Positions 36,390 through 44,733 of a DNA stretch of 64,000 nucleotides are shown here, one piece after another. Made by a program: the position numbers and the translations under genes. The notes beneath the pieces were generated by a model. The model did not search any database, was not told the origin of the DNA, and saw only the letters and a program-made list of their open reading frames with translations. Each line of letters starts with the position of its first letter. Positions within the stretch are counted from its first letter, which is position 1. Origin of the DNA: Evansella tamaricis (lineage in GTDB: Bacteria; Bacillota; Bacilli; Bacillales; Salisediminibacteriaceae); assembly GCF_019042215.1 (NCBI RefSeq), contig NZ_JAHQCS010000105.1, positions 1-64,000 on the forward strand, given 5' to 3'.

Positions 36390-36938
36390 TTAATCATACA
36401 ACTCCCAAGCTAATTTAATGGAGTCAACAATATGATCGGCAATCTCTTCCACTTCCTGTTTATCCATTGTCACTTTTGAGTGATGCTGAGAGTATATCTT
36501 TTGTCTTTCATAAAAAAGTTTTTCAATGTCTTCCATTGATTTCCCCTGTAGAACAGGTCGACTGTCGATAATTAAATTAATCCGATCCTTCCAAGACCCC
36601 CATGATAAATCCAAATAAAATACCATGCAGGAAGACATGGCAATATCCCTTACTTCTTGTTGAAGAAAAGCTCCGCCACCGACAGAAATAACTTTTAATT
36701 TTTTATGGCATAATTCTGTTATTATTTCTTTTTCCCTTTGCCGAAAGGCCTTCTCCCCAATTTCCTGAAATATTTCTGTAATTGGCTTTTCGTATTCTGC
36801 TGCTATGACTGCATCAATATCGATAAAATCTCGATACAGTTTTTTGGCAACTAAATTCCCAATGGTCGTTTTCCCAACTCCCATAAACCCAGTAAACATA
36901 ATATTTTTCTCTCTTATTGGTGTCTCGCGCTTTTCCAA
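36390..36938 (-). CDS. aroK: Shikimate kinase
   Basis: 182 aa. Walker A GFMGVGKTT near residue 17, the shikimate-binding DIDAVI, the RQREKEI motif (Arg contact) and SVGGGAF; the lid region includes IIDSRPVLQG. Transfers phosphate from ATP to shikimate. The TTG start is preceded by TTGAGG. First gene of the aroK-aroD pair. Confidence 0.93.
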   Translation of the reverse strand: MEKRETPIREKNIMFTGFMGVGKTTIGNLVAKKLYRDFIDIDAVIAAEYEKPITEIFQEIGEKAFRQREKEIITELCHKKLKVISVGGGAFLQQEVRDIAMSSCMVFYLDLSWGSWKDRINLIIDSRPVLQGKSMEDIEKLFYERQKIYSQHHSKVTMDKQEVEEIADHIVDSIKLAWELYD

Positions 36939-37109
36939 AGCCTCAATCCCCCTAGTGATATCAATGGAGTAATGATCTATGTTGTCCTGGAAATTCTGAC
37001 GGTAACTACATCATACTTTGACAATATCCTACCTCACCTTATAGTATAAATCAATAAATGGTGAATATCATCAAGAGAGTGATTCTTTGAATATCAAGTT
37101 TTTGCGCAA

Positions 37110-37556
37110 TCACACAATATAAAACTTCATTATATTCTCTTCATCAATTATTTCACCTGTTTTTATAAACCCTACCTTCTCATATAATTTCTCCGCTATC
37201 GTGTTTTCGGGAACATAGCTTGTAATAATAAAGGAACCGCAGTCAGGGAGCATCTTTATTTGTTCCATTGTTTTTAACAATATTTGTTTTCCATACCCCT
37301 TGCCTTGGAATTTTTCTCCAACCATTAGCCGGACTATCCAGTAGACCCCGTCATCTGGATCCTTTCCGTACATTACAAACCCTACCATCTCTTCTTCATC
37401 ATAGGCAGCTAATGGAATGTAGGAAGTTTCGTAACGTGATTGTACAAGGGAGTAGATGTTGGATGCGACAAATTGTTCTTGATCCTTACCAACACGGAGA
37501 CTAATACACTTCTCCCAATTTTTTTCATTGATTTCCTTTAATTGAATTTTAGTCAT
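37110..37556 (-). CDS. GNAT acetyltransferase, BltD/PaiA-like
   Basis: 148 aa. The N-terminus KIQLKEINEKNWEKCISLRV and RLMVGEKFQGKGYGKQIL (Q/RxxGxG acetyl-CoA loop) are typical, followed by NTIAEKLYEKVGFIKTGEII. Resembles spermine/spermidine acetyltransferases such as BltD. AAAGGA eight nt upstream selects the ATG at 37556 over that at 37565. Lone gene; substrate is an inference. Confidence 0.85.
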   Translation of the reverse strand: MTKIQLKEINEKNWEKCISLRVGKDQEQFVASNIYSLVQSRYETSYIPLAAYDEEEMVGFVMYGKDPDDGVYWIVRLMVGEKFQGKGYGKQILLKTMEQIKMLPDCGSFIITSYVPENTIAEKLYEKVGFIKTGEIIDEENIMKFYIV

Positions 37557-37814
37557 CTTCGACATCCTTTATATATATATTCACGAGAACCTCTATATAA
37601 GACGAACAATACAGTGGAAAGTTTCATGTTTATGTAGAATCTATAAGAAAAGAGCAAACGTCTATTTTAGTGAGATATCCCTATCCCCTAGGTTCTGTCC
37701 GTGGAGGCAACTAGAAGCTAACGCAAAGGGTAGCATCGCTCCCGTGCTGCCACTGAAGTAAACGCTCGTTGGACAGTGAATTCGCCAAAATCACCATTGA
37801 ATGATAACAAAGCC
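37557..37814. other. Intergenic region, degenerate repeat-like sequence
   Basis: AGAAAAGAGCAAACGTCTAT at 37646 looks like a decayed copy of the repeat opening, and GTCCGTGGAGGCAACTAGAA follows. No coding sequence was seen. Confidence 0.35.
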
Positions 37815-37852
37815 TAAAAAAACAGGACAATTTGATAGTCAAATCATCCTGT
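37815..37852 (-). terminator. Terminator of the fdh-moaA operon
   Basis: ACAGGA and ATTTGA pair with TCAAAT and TCCTGT around a TAG loop. On the minus strand the stem is followed by TTTTTTT, 67 nt after the moaA stop. Confidence 0.85.
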
Positions 37853-37918
37853 AAGCTTCTAATTTTATTATTGGATATAGATTTCAGCTCTATTTTGAAA
37901 GGGTATAATATAAATCTT

Positions 37919-38944
37919 TCACCCTCCTATATAAGACATTTCTATTTTATCAGCAATTGAGATTGGATTCTTACCCCTTTCCTCTGAATAACGATCACTC
38001 CGTTTTCCCCAAATATTTTGCAATTCCATCAATAATTGTTTGGGAGAGAGTTTCTCATTTCGTAACAGTTTTTTAAGATCATGACCCTTTTGGGCAAACA
38101 GGCAAGTGAATAGTTTCCCATCAGCAGATAGCCTCGCCCTTGTACAATTGCCACAAAAGGAATCAGAAACAGAGGATATTACACCAATCTCACCTCCCCC
38201 ATCCAAATAACGATATCGGTCCGCCACTTCACTTTGATAATTTTTATTTACTGGCTCCAGTGGAAAAAAACGATTAATCTCAGATATAATTTCTTTTTTC
38301 GTTACAACACTTTGATAACTCCAACCGTTTGTATTTCCCACATCCATAAATTCAATAAACCGTAAGATTACCGGGGTGTCTTTAAAATATTTTGCCATAG
38401 GGATGATCTGAGAATCATTCACCCCTTTTTTTATCACTGCATTAATCTTTACAGGAAGACCAGCGTCCATTGCTTCCTTAATTCCTTTCAGAACAGGTTC
38501 TGTGGAAATATTTCGACCATTCATTCGTCGAAATACATGGTCATCAATGGCATCAAGGCTCACATTAATTCTCTTCAGACCTGACTCTTTTAGTTTTTGT
38601 AATTGCTTAGGGAGAAAAACTCCGTTTGTTGTCAGGGCAATATCTTTTATTCCATGAATTCTGTTTAATTCACGAATGAGATTGGCAAGACCTTTACGAA
38701 GTAATGGCTCGCCCCCTGTAATTCGAAGCTTCTCCACCCCTAATTTCGCAAACTGCTCCACTATCTGTGTTATTTCATCGAAAGATAAGAGTTCCTTTTG
38801 TTGTAAGAACGGAAAATCCGGTCCGAATAATTCCGCAGTCATACAATAAGAACACCTGAAATTGCATTGATCTGTCACCGATATTCGCAGATCTTTTATC
38901 GGTCTAGAAAGTTTATCCGTTACAAGCGTTGAGTTAGCATTCAT
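37919..38944 (-). CDS. moaA: GTP 3',8-cyclase MoaA
   Basis: 341 aa radical SAM enzyme, first step of molybdenum cofactor synthesis. N-terminal cluster motif CNFRCSYC (C27, C31, C34), SAM motif ITGGEPLLRKG, C-terminal cluster CGNCTRARLSADGKLFTC and the essential C-terminal Gly-Gly. Starts with an ATGA overlap of the fdhD stop. Co-transcription with a molybdoenzyme gene ties cofactor supply to enzyme synthesis. Confidence 0.95.
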   Translation of the reverse strand: MNANSTLVTDKLSRPIKDLRISVTDQCNFRCSYCMTAELFGPDFPFLQQKELLSFDEITQIVEQFAKLGVEKLRITGGEPLLRKGLANLIRELNRIHGIKDIALTTNGVFLPKQLQKLKESGLKRINVSLDAIDDHVFRRMNGRNISTEPVLKGIKEAMDAGLPVKINAVIKKGVNDSQIIPMAKYFKDTPVILRFIEFMDVGNTNGWSYQSVVTKKEIISEINRFFPLEPVNKNYQSEVADRYRYLDGGGEIGVISSVSDSFCGNCTRARLSADGKLFTCLFAQKGHDLKKLLRNEKLSPKQLLMELQNIWGKRSDRYSEERGKNPISIADKIEMSYIGG

Positions 38945-39732
38945 TGGTTTATAATTCTTTCTGGATGAGTGTATAGATTGAGACGTTCTTCTCTAATAAA
39001 ACCCACTGCCGTTATTCCTAAGTCTTCTGCCAATTGAATGGCCAAAGTGGTAGGTGCTGACTTTGACAGGATAATACCTACCCCTATTTTTGATACTTTA
39101 AGTAATACCTCAGAGGAAATTCTTCCACTAAAAGCAATGACCTTATCTCGGAGAGAAACCTTGTTTTCCATACAGTACCCGTAAATTTTATCTAAGGCGT
39201 TATGCCTCCCGATATCGGATCTGGAAACAATGATATCTTTGTTTGAGCAAAGGGCTGTATTGTGCAACCCCCCCGACAAATGAAAATCTTCTGACTCCTC
39301 TTGCATCCTTTTAATTAGCTGAATACACTCTTGTATTGTAATAGTTTGATTGCTTTTAATCGTTTTAGCCGTTTTTACATCATTTTGAAAGTAGAATTGT
39401 CTACTTTTCCCACAACATGAACCAATGAATCGTTTAGTCTGAAAAGACGTAGTTGATATTTGTTTATTTTTAAGTTCCACAAATGCAAAGCCTTTAGATT
39501 CATCAATCACTAAGGATTGGATTTCATCTAGAAAACGAATAATTCCTTCTGATGCTAGAAAGCCCCTAACCAGTTCCTGCAAATGTGTAGGAGTACATAC
39601 CATCGTTGCAAATTCTGCCCCGTTAATGTGAATGGTAAGGGGGAATTCCGTAGCGATCATATCTTCCACCTTGTATAGTTTTCCACCATCAAATTTTGTG
39701 ATTGAGTACGTTTCCAGTACATTGCTTTTCAT
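38941..39732 (-). CDS. fdhD: Formate dehydrogenase sulfurtransferase FdhD
   Basis: 263 aa; passes sulfur to the Mo cofactor before insertion into formate dehydrogenase. The Cys motif GSCCGKSRQF lies near residue 115; RSDIGRHNALDKIYGYC and SGRISSEVLLKVSKIGV are the family hallmarks. AAGGAG lies 8 nt before the ATG at 39732; the frame open to 39789 would run into the upstream gene. 13 bp downstream of the molybdoenzyme gene. Confidence 0.95.
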   Translation of the reverse strand: MKSNVLETYSITKFDGGKLYKVEDMIATEFPLTIHINGAEFATMVCTPTHLQELVRGFLASEGIIRFLDEIQSLVIDESKGFAFVELKNKQISTTSFQTKRFIGSCCGKSRQFYFQNDVKTAKTIKSNQTITIQECIQLIKRMQEESEDFHLSGGLHNTALCSNKDIIVSRSDIGRHNALDKIYGYCMENKVSLRDKVIAFSGRISSEVLLKVSKIGVGIILSKSAPTTLAIQLAEDLGITAVGFIREERLNLYTHPERIINQ

Positions 39733-39745
39733 GGCAAGCTCCTTT

Positions 39746-42097
39746 TTAACTAATCTCCATTTCAAGTTCTTCCACTCGTTTTTCCACATATTTCGTATCT
39801 TTTTGGGAATAATATTGTTCCGCTTTTTCCACTACCACTGCTGTATTGTATTCTGGAATACCAGCATAAGTTTCATAAACTCCCTTTGGAATTAAAACAT
39901 TTCCTTCTGGCCAATATACTTGGATGTTGCCTTGCCGGGTATTTTCAAATTTCGCCCTACCGTGATAAACACCGTATTTATTATATACTACGATGGCTTC
40001 CCTTTCGGATATTCCCAATTCCTTTGCATCCTCCGAATGAATTAATACATCATATCGGTCAGCGCTATTATTTGGATCTGTTTCACTATAAACCATGGAG
40101 TTAAATTGTTTTCCACGCCTTGTGGTCACATAAAAATGTCCCTCTGGCTTTCTTAGTTCCGGTAATTCAATGGGAAGTAAAGTTCCCCGACCATCTTCTG
40201 TCGGGCAAATCCCACCTTCACATAACCAGGCGCCACCCCATTGGAAAACATCCCCTTTATTTTTCAAATGCTGAATTCCATTGTAATTTGGATTCGCTTT
40301 AGCTATTTCATCCCTCAGTTGTTTAGCACTCTTCACATCAATAAGATCCTTTTCCTCCGATTTCACACGTTTAGCAAGATCTACATAGATCTCCCATTCA
40401 GCGCGTGCTTCCTCAATTCGTGGTCCTTTTATTTCCGGGGAAAAGTAGACCATTCGCTCGGTGGAAGTGGAAGTTCCCCCACCTGGTTGTTCATACCTTG
40501 TCATGGCTGGAAGAACGATTACTTCTTCTTTTGCATCCACCAATGTTGATGTATTTAATATAATATCTTGATGAACACGGACATCCACACTTTCTAAACA
40601 TTGTTTCACGAATTGTGGATTTGGCATTGTTTCAAGGAAGTTCCCTCCAGATGTGTAAAAAACCTTTACGTGCCGTTCATGTTCCTCTGGTAGTAGAGCA
40701 TTTTCAAGTGTTACTCCCACAATATCCCCTTGCCAATCTGGAACATTGAAATTCCAAAGTTCTTCGATTCGTTTTTTGTTTTTCGGTTCGAAATCTCCAC
40801 CTGGAAGAACAAATGGATCTGCTCCCATTTCACCGGATCCTTGCACTCCAGAATGTCCTCGAATAGGCATCACTCCACATTTTTCCCTCCCGAGGAATCC
40901 ACGGAGCATGGCAAGGTTTGCCACTTGAGAGATATTATCCGTTCCAAAGCGGTGTTGTGTAAGGCCCATCGACCAGATGAAAACTCCACTCTGCGATTTC
41001 GCTAGCAATTGAGCAAACTCTAGCATTCTATCTTTTGTAAGTCCGGATGACTTTTCAAGAGTTTCCCAGTCTTGATTCCGTACATGTTCTTTTAGCTGTT
41101 GAAAACCTTTCGTATGTTCATTAACAAACTGGTGATCAATGGCTGATCCTGGAACGAGTTCTTCCATTTCAAACCAATGCTTCATTACGCCATTCATAAA
41201 GGCGATATCTCCACCGATATTCACTTGGTATACATCATCAGCCAGTTTCGTTCCGAACAAGGCGCTGTCAGGAATAGAAGGAATCCAGTATTCATCCATC
41301 GATGGTTCATGGTATGGATTAATGATGATAATCTTCGTTCCTTTTCGTTTTGCTGCATACATGTACTTCGTGGAAACAGGCTGGTTATTAGCAGCTACAG
41401 AACCCCAGAATACTAGGACATCGGAGCCGATCCAATCTTGATAGTTACAGCTGGAGGCACCAATTCCAAGGGATCGTTTTAATGCTGTTTTACTTGGTGA
41501 GTGACAAATTCTTGAGGCGTTGTCAATATTATTTGTCCCCAAAAACCTGGCCACTTTTGCTGCAGCATAATACGATTCATTTGTAATTCCCCTCGCCGTT
41601 AAAAAAAATGCCAACTGTTTCGGATCAATCGCTTTTATCTTCTCTGCAACCCGGTCCAGTGCTTCGTCCCATGAAATTCTTCGGAACGTCTTCTCTCCAG
41701 GTTTTCGGGACAGGGGATAAGGAATACGTCCTAATTTTCGAAGTTCTGTACTATCCAATTTTCGAAGTTCCTCAATGTCCTGATGGAGGACCTCTTCTTT
41801 TATTGCTGACATTGTATTTAATCGAAGGACGTTAAGACGTGTGGTACAGACATGTGGGCCAGCAAGAGTTTGATCATATAATCCTGCTACTCCCAAGGCA
41901 CAGCCATCACAAACACCTTGTGTTAAAATTCGAGTAGCGTATGGTAAATTATCTTTATTTTCCCAAACAACTTTAACTGTATCTCGAATATGTTTTGGTT
42001 TTACTTTTCCTATTCCAAAAGGAACCATACTTACCCAATGTGACGGATCAGGCATTTTTGGTAATTTCATAGGTCCTTGGTGTTTTGTTTTCCCCAT
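39746..42097 (-). CDS. FdhF/YdeP-family molybdopterin oxidoreductase (formate dehydrogenase-like alpha subunit)
   Basis: 783 aa, no Tat signal, cytoplasmic. N-terminal QGVCDGCALGVAGLYDQT replaces the usual 4Fe-4S Cys pattern, as in the FdhF/YdeP group. NASRICHSPSKTALKRSLG is the likely Mo-ligand segment (Cys, no selenocysteine). PIRGHSGVQGSGEMGADP and the C-terminal dinucleotide-binding domain (RGKQFNSMVYSE, then VLIPKGVYETYAG) follow. GAGG nine nt upstream favours the ATG at 42097 over a GTG at 42106. Operon with DUF2294, fdhD and moaA indicates formate oxidation, though the family also includes proteins of unknown substrate. Confidence 0.9.
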   Translation of the reverse strand: MGKTKHQGPMKLPKMPDPSHWVSMVPFGIGKVKPKHIRDTVKVVWENKDNLPYATRILTQGVCDGCALGVAGLYDQTLAGPHVCTTRLNVLRLNTMSAIKEEVLHQDIEELRKLDSTELRKLGRIPYPLSRKPGEKTFRRISWDEALDRVAEKIKAIDPKQLAFFLTARGITNESYYAAAKVARFLGTNNIDNASRICHSPSKTALKRSLGIGASSCNYQDWIGSDVLVFWGSVAANNQPVSTKYMYAAKRKGTKIIIINPYHEPSMDEYWIPSIPDSALFGTKLADDVYQVNIGGDIAFMNGVMKHWFEMEELVPGSAIDHQFVNEHTKGFQQLKEHVRNQDWETLEKSSGLTKDRMLEFAQLLAKSQSGVFIWSMGLTQHRFGTDNISQVANLAMLRGFLGREKCGVMPIRGHSGVQGSGEMGADPFVLPGGDFEPKNKKRIEELWNFNVPDWQGDIVGVTLENALLPEEHERHVKVFYTSGGNFLETMPNPQFVKQCLESVDVRVHQDIILNTSTLVDAKEEVIVLPAMTRYEQPGGGTSTSTERMVYFSPEIKGPRIEEARAEWEIYVDLAKRVKSEEKDLIDVKSAKQLRDEIAKANPNYNGIQHLKNKGDVFQWGGAWLCEGGICPTEDGRGTLLPIELPELRKPEGHFYVTTRRGKQFNSMVYSETDPNNSADRYDVLIHSEDAKELGISEREAIVVYNKYGVYHGRAKFENTRQGNIQVYWPEGNVLIPKGVYETYAGIPEYNTAVVVEKAEQYYSQKDTKYVEKRVEELEMEIS

Positions 42098-42134
42098 TTG
42101 TTTCACCCTCTATAATTTGATTTAATACTTAAGG

Positions 42135-42515
42135 CTAACGTCTATCTTTCCCTCTATCAGATCCAAACTTCAACTCTACATTTTCATCGAAGATAAAAAT
42201 AGACATGGCCATATCCTTTTCTATATCAATATCCACAAATAAATCGAGATAGTTGGCTTGGAGTAATTCTTCCATTTCCACGGGCCGATGTTTCAAATAA
42301 ATCTTTTTAACCATTTCCGTCCTCGCAGATCTAAGCATCTGCTTCCCATCTTCGGTTGTGGCGATAAACTTTTCAACGGGAGAGAGGTTACCCTCCATTT
42401 CACAGATGGCCCAGTTTTTACAAAAGGTCGTCCGAACAACACTGGGACCTTTCCCCATATGCTTTTTACGAAATGCCCTTACAAGATTACTGAATTCTGC
42501 CTCGTATTTATTCAT
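42135..42515 (-). CDS. DUF2294-type protein of the formate dehydrogenase operon
   Basis: 126 aa, soluble. FRKKHMGKGPSVVRTTFCKN, MEGNLSPVEKFIATTEDGKQ and VDIDIEKDMAMSIFIFDENV are characteristic of DUF2294. Similar small genes accompany formate dehydrogenase genes in Bacillus (the yrh region of B. subtilis, from memory). First gene of the four-gene operon, with a 37-nt gap. Function unknown; a role in expression or assembly of the molybdoenzyme is inferred. Confidence 0.8.
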   Translation of the reverse strand: MNKYEAEFSNLVRAFRKKHMGKGPSVVRTTFCKNWAICEMEGNLSPVEKFIATTEDGKQMLRSARTEMVKKIYLKHRPVEMEELLQANYLDLFVDIDIEKDMAMSIFIFDENVELKFGSDRGKDRR

Positions 42516-42639
42516 CGTTCTATGCCCTTCTTCCTTTGTATTTTCGGACTGATTGTTTAATTAAAGTATAATTCACATGGAACAATTGTCCAAAACTGGA
42601 AGCTTACAAATTGATTATTCACTTGAACTAGTTACCTTT

Positions 42640-43873
42640 TTAGGCACTGAGTAACGCCCTCTCCTTTTGATTTCTTGTTTCTAGTTTTCGCATATCTAGT
42701 CGAATCACAAGAGACACAATGAGAGCGATCGAAAATAAGCCAGCGAAATAGAGCAAACTGTTGGAATAACTTCCGGTTGTATCATACATCCATGCTGCAA
42801 ATAGTGGCCCCACTAATCCTGCAGCAGCCCAAGCTGTTAAAATATAGCCATGTATTGCACCAAGCTGCTTCGTACCAAAGATATCACCGATATAAGCCGG
42901 GATAGATGCAAACCCACCTCCATAGCAGGTATAAATGATCATTAGCATGATTTGAAATGGAAGTGCTGCGGTTGTAAATGGCAGTAAGGCAAATAAAACA
43001 ATCTGGATGACAAAAAAAGTAGTGTAAGTATTCGGTCGGCCAATATAATCAGATATTGTTGCCCATCCGAGACGGCCAACTCCATTAAAGATACCTAATA
43101 TCCCAACAAGTGCTGCCGCTTGCGTCGCGCTTAGACCAATACTTTCCTGTGCTAATGGGCTTGTGGCCGATAATATCGCAATTCCACACGTAACATTGAT
43201 AAAGAGCATGATCCATAAATAATAAAACCTCGGTGTTTTTATCGCCTCATTTGCGGTTAATTGTGCAAGATCCTCCTTCATTTTCACCTTCCCGGAGTCG
43301 ATTTTTTCCTTAAATCCTTCTGGCAACCAGCCTTGTGGTGGCCGTTCAAGATATAAAGAGGATAAGGTCATGATGACAAAATATGCTGCTCCTAATGTGA
43401 AAAACGTATTTGCAATCCCAACATTATAAATGAGATAGTCCATTATGGGACTACTGATCGCTGCTGCAAATCCAAAACCCATTATCGCTAATCCCGTTGC
43501 CAGTCCCCTTCGATCTGGGAACCATTTTACTAGAGTTGAAACGGGGGCTATGTATCCAACACCTAAACCGATTCCCCCAAGAACCCCAAAGGATAAATAA
43601 AGAAATAGTAATGATTCCAAAACAACCTGATGCTAACAGCCCTGCCTTCTTCGGACCGTATTTTTCTACAAAATGACCTAAAAATGCAGCTGATAGCCCT
43701 AAAAACAAAATGGCAATACTAAAGGTTAATTGTACTTGGCTAGACGTCCATCCATATTGCTCCATTAACGGATTGGTGAAATTACTCCACGCATATACTG
43801 CCCCGATAGAGATGTGAATTCCCACCGCAGATAGTGCAATTAACCAACGATTCTTTACTTTCTTTTCATTCAT
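42640..43873 (-). pseudogene. Frameshifted MFS transporter, oxalate/formate antiporter type
   Basis: Two frames together give one MFS protein. The N-terminal frame (start 43873, MNEKKVKNRWLIALSAVGIH) has GAVYAWSNFTNPL and PKKAGLLASG, then turns to nonsense. The second frame picks up at about 43615 (ESLLFLYLSFGVLGGIGLG) and runs to a proper C-terminus (DMRKLETRNQKERALLSA). Compared with relatives, about 13 residues seem missing between GLLASG and LYLSFGVLGG, so the cause looks like an out-of-frame deletion of roughly 40 bp at ~43610-43625 rather than a single-base error. Adjacent to the formate dehydrogenase operon. Confidence 0.8.
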
Positions 43874-43900
43874 AATCGGTTTCCCCCATTCATTTTTAAT

Positions 43901-44170
43901 AAGAAAAGCGAAAGCGCCTAAGATCACGAGCGAAGTGCCCCGCAGCGATTAAGAAGCAACTGAAAAAGTTTAAAACCACTTTTTCAGTTCCCATGCGAGT
44001 AGGCGCTGGAGCTAACAATATGAAAAGCGCAAGCGCCTATGGTCACAAGCGTAGGGCAGTGCAGGAATGACAAACTGAAGTCCGCTCTTTGACTTCAGTT
44101 GTCACTTCCGAAGTGCCCCGCAGCGAGTAGGCGATGGAGCTAACAATGCCCGAAGGTGCAAAAACTTATA
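43901..44170. repeat. Two tandem intergenic repeat copies plus tail
   Basis: Copy one, 43901-44018, has the AACTGAAAAAGT hairpin insert and ends AGGCGCTGGAGCTAACAA. Copy two, 44021-44147, has the GAAGTC/GACTTC hairpin like the unit at 15491 and ends AGGCGATGGAGCTAACAA. The tail GCCCGAAGGTGCAAAAACTT follows at 44148. They lie upstream of the MFS pseudogene and may have displaced its promoter. Confidence 0.85.
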
Positions 44171-44190
44171 CATTCTTTTCTTTAAATAAA

Positions 44191-44242
44191 AAACCGTCAC
44201 ATACACTAAAGCCACTGATGGCAATAGTATTTGTGACGGTGG
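44191..44242. terminator. Hairpin, possible terminator
   Basis: ACCGTCACA pairs with TGTGACGGT around a ~30-nt loop with its own CCACTGATGG arm. No T-run on the plus strand; AAAAAA precedes it, giving a U-tract on the minus strand. Confidence 0.45.
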
Positions 44243-44642
44243 TTGAGTAAACAGGAACGCTATTATCGGACCACAATCAAGCTTAAAATTATGTACGCTT
44301 TCATTTTAAAGCGTTTGCAATCACATCCAAGTAGCAGAAAACAGGGTCGCTGTCTCAAAACCATCCAGATGTAGCTTTCACATAATTTCTCGAGATTTAG
44401 CTATGAAATTGTTTAAGAAATCAATACTGTCGTTCTCTCAAATAGTTTCTCGTTCACAGAATGTTCACAATTTATATTTTTACATTAAAATAGTTTTTTA
44501 TAAAAGTCAAGGGAATAAACACATTTGTATATTGAAAATAGTGTAAACCTATACTCAAATATTTAAGTGTTGCTACCTATTTTCCTTGGCGAAACTTAAG
44601 AATTATATTATATTGAAGAATAATAATAAGGTATTAGTATAT

Positions 44643-44704
44643 AAGAAAAGCGCAAACGCCTTGGTCACAAAATTGTGCGGGACCAGGTCCCGCACGATTT
44701 TGTG
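44643..44704 (+). repeat. Repeat opening joined to GGGACC-type hairpin (copy 2)
   Basis: The repeat opening AGAAAAGCGCAAACGCCTTG runs directly into a 19-bp hairpin, with CACAAAATTGTGCGGGACC pairing with GGTCCCGCACGATTTTGTG. It lies 30 bp before the rocB-like start codon. The position upstream of a gene argues against a simple downstream terminator; attenuation is possible. Confidence 0.65.
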
Positions 44705-44733
44705 TCTGATTTTCTGTTAAAGGGGATTTAACT

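Larger units (their letters stand above)
43874..44733. other. 860-bp non-coding region with repeats
   Basis: Contains two repeat copies (43901-44170), a CCGTCACA/TGTGACGG hairpin (44191-44242), an unexplained AT-rich stretch with TCTCGAGATT and TTTCTCGTTCAC motifs, a cre-like TTTAAAGCGTTTGCA at 44305-44319, and a repeat-hairpin chimera (44643-44704). No gene was seen. Confidence 0.6.

Noticed and set aside
39746-42097. Selenocysteine in the formate dehydrogenase-like enzyme
   Set aside because: No in-frame TGA; a Cys lies in the probable ligand segment.
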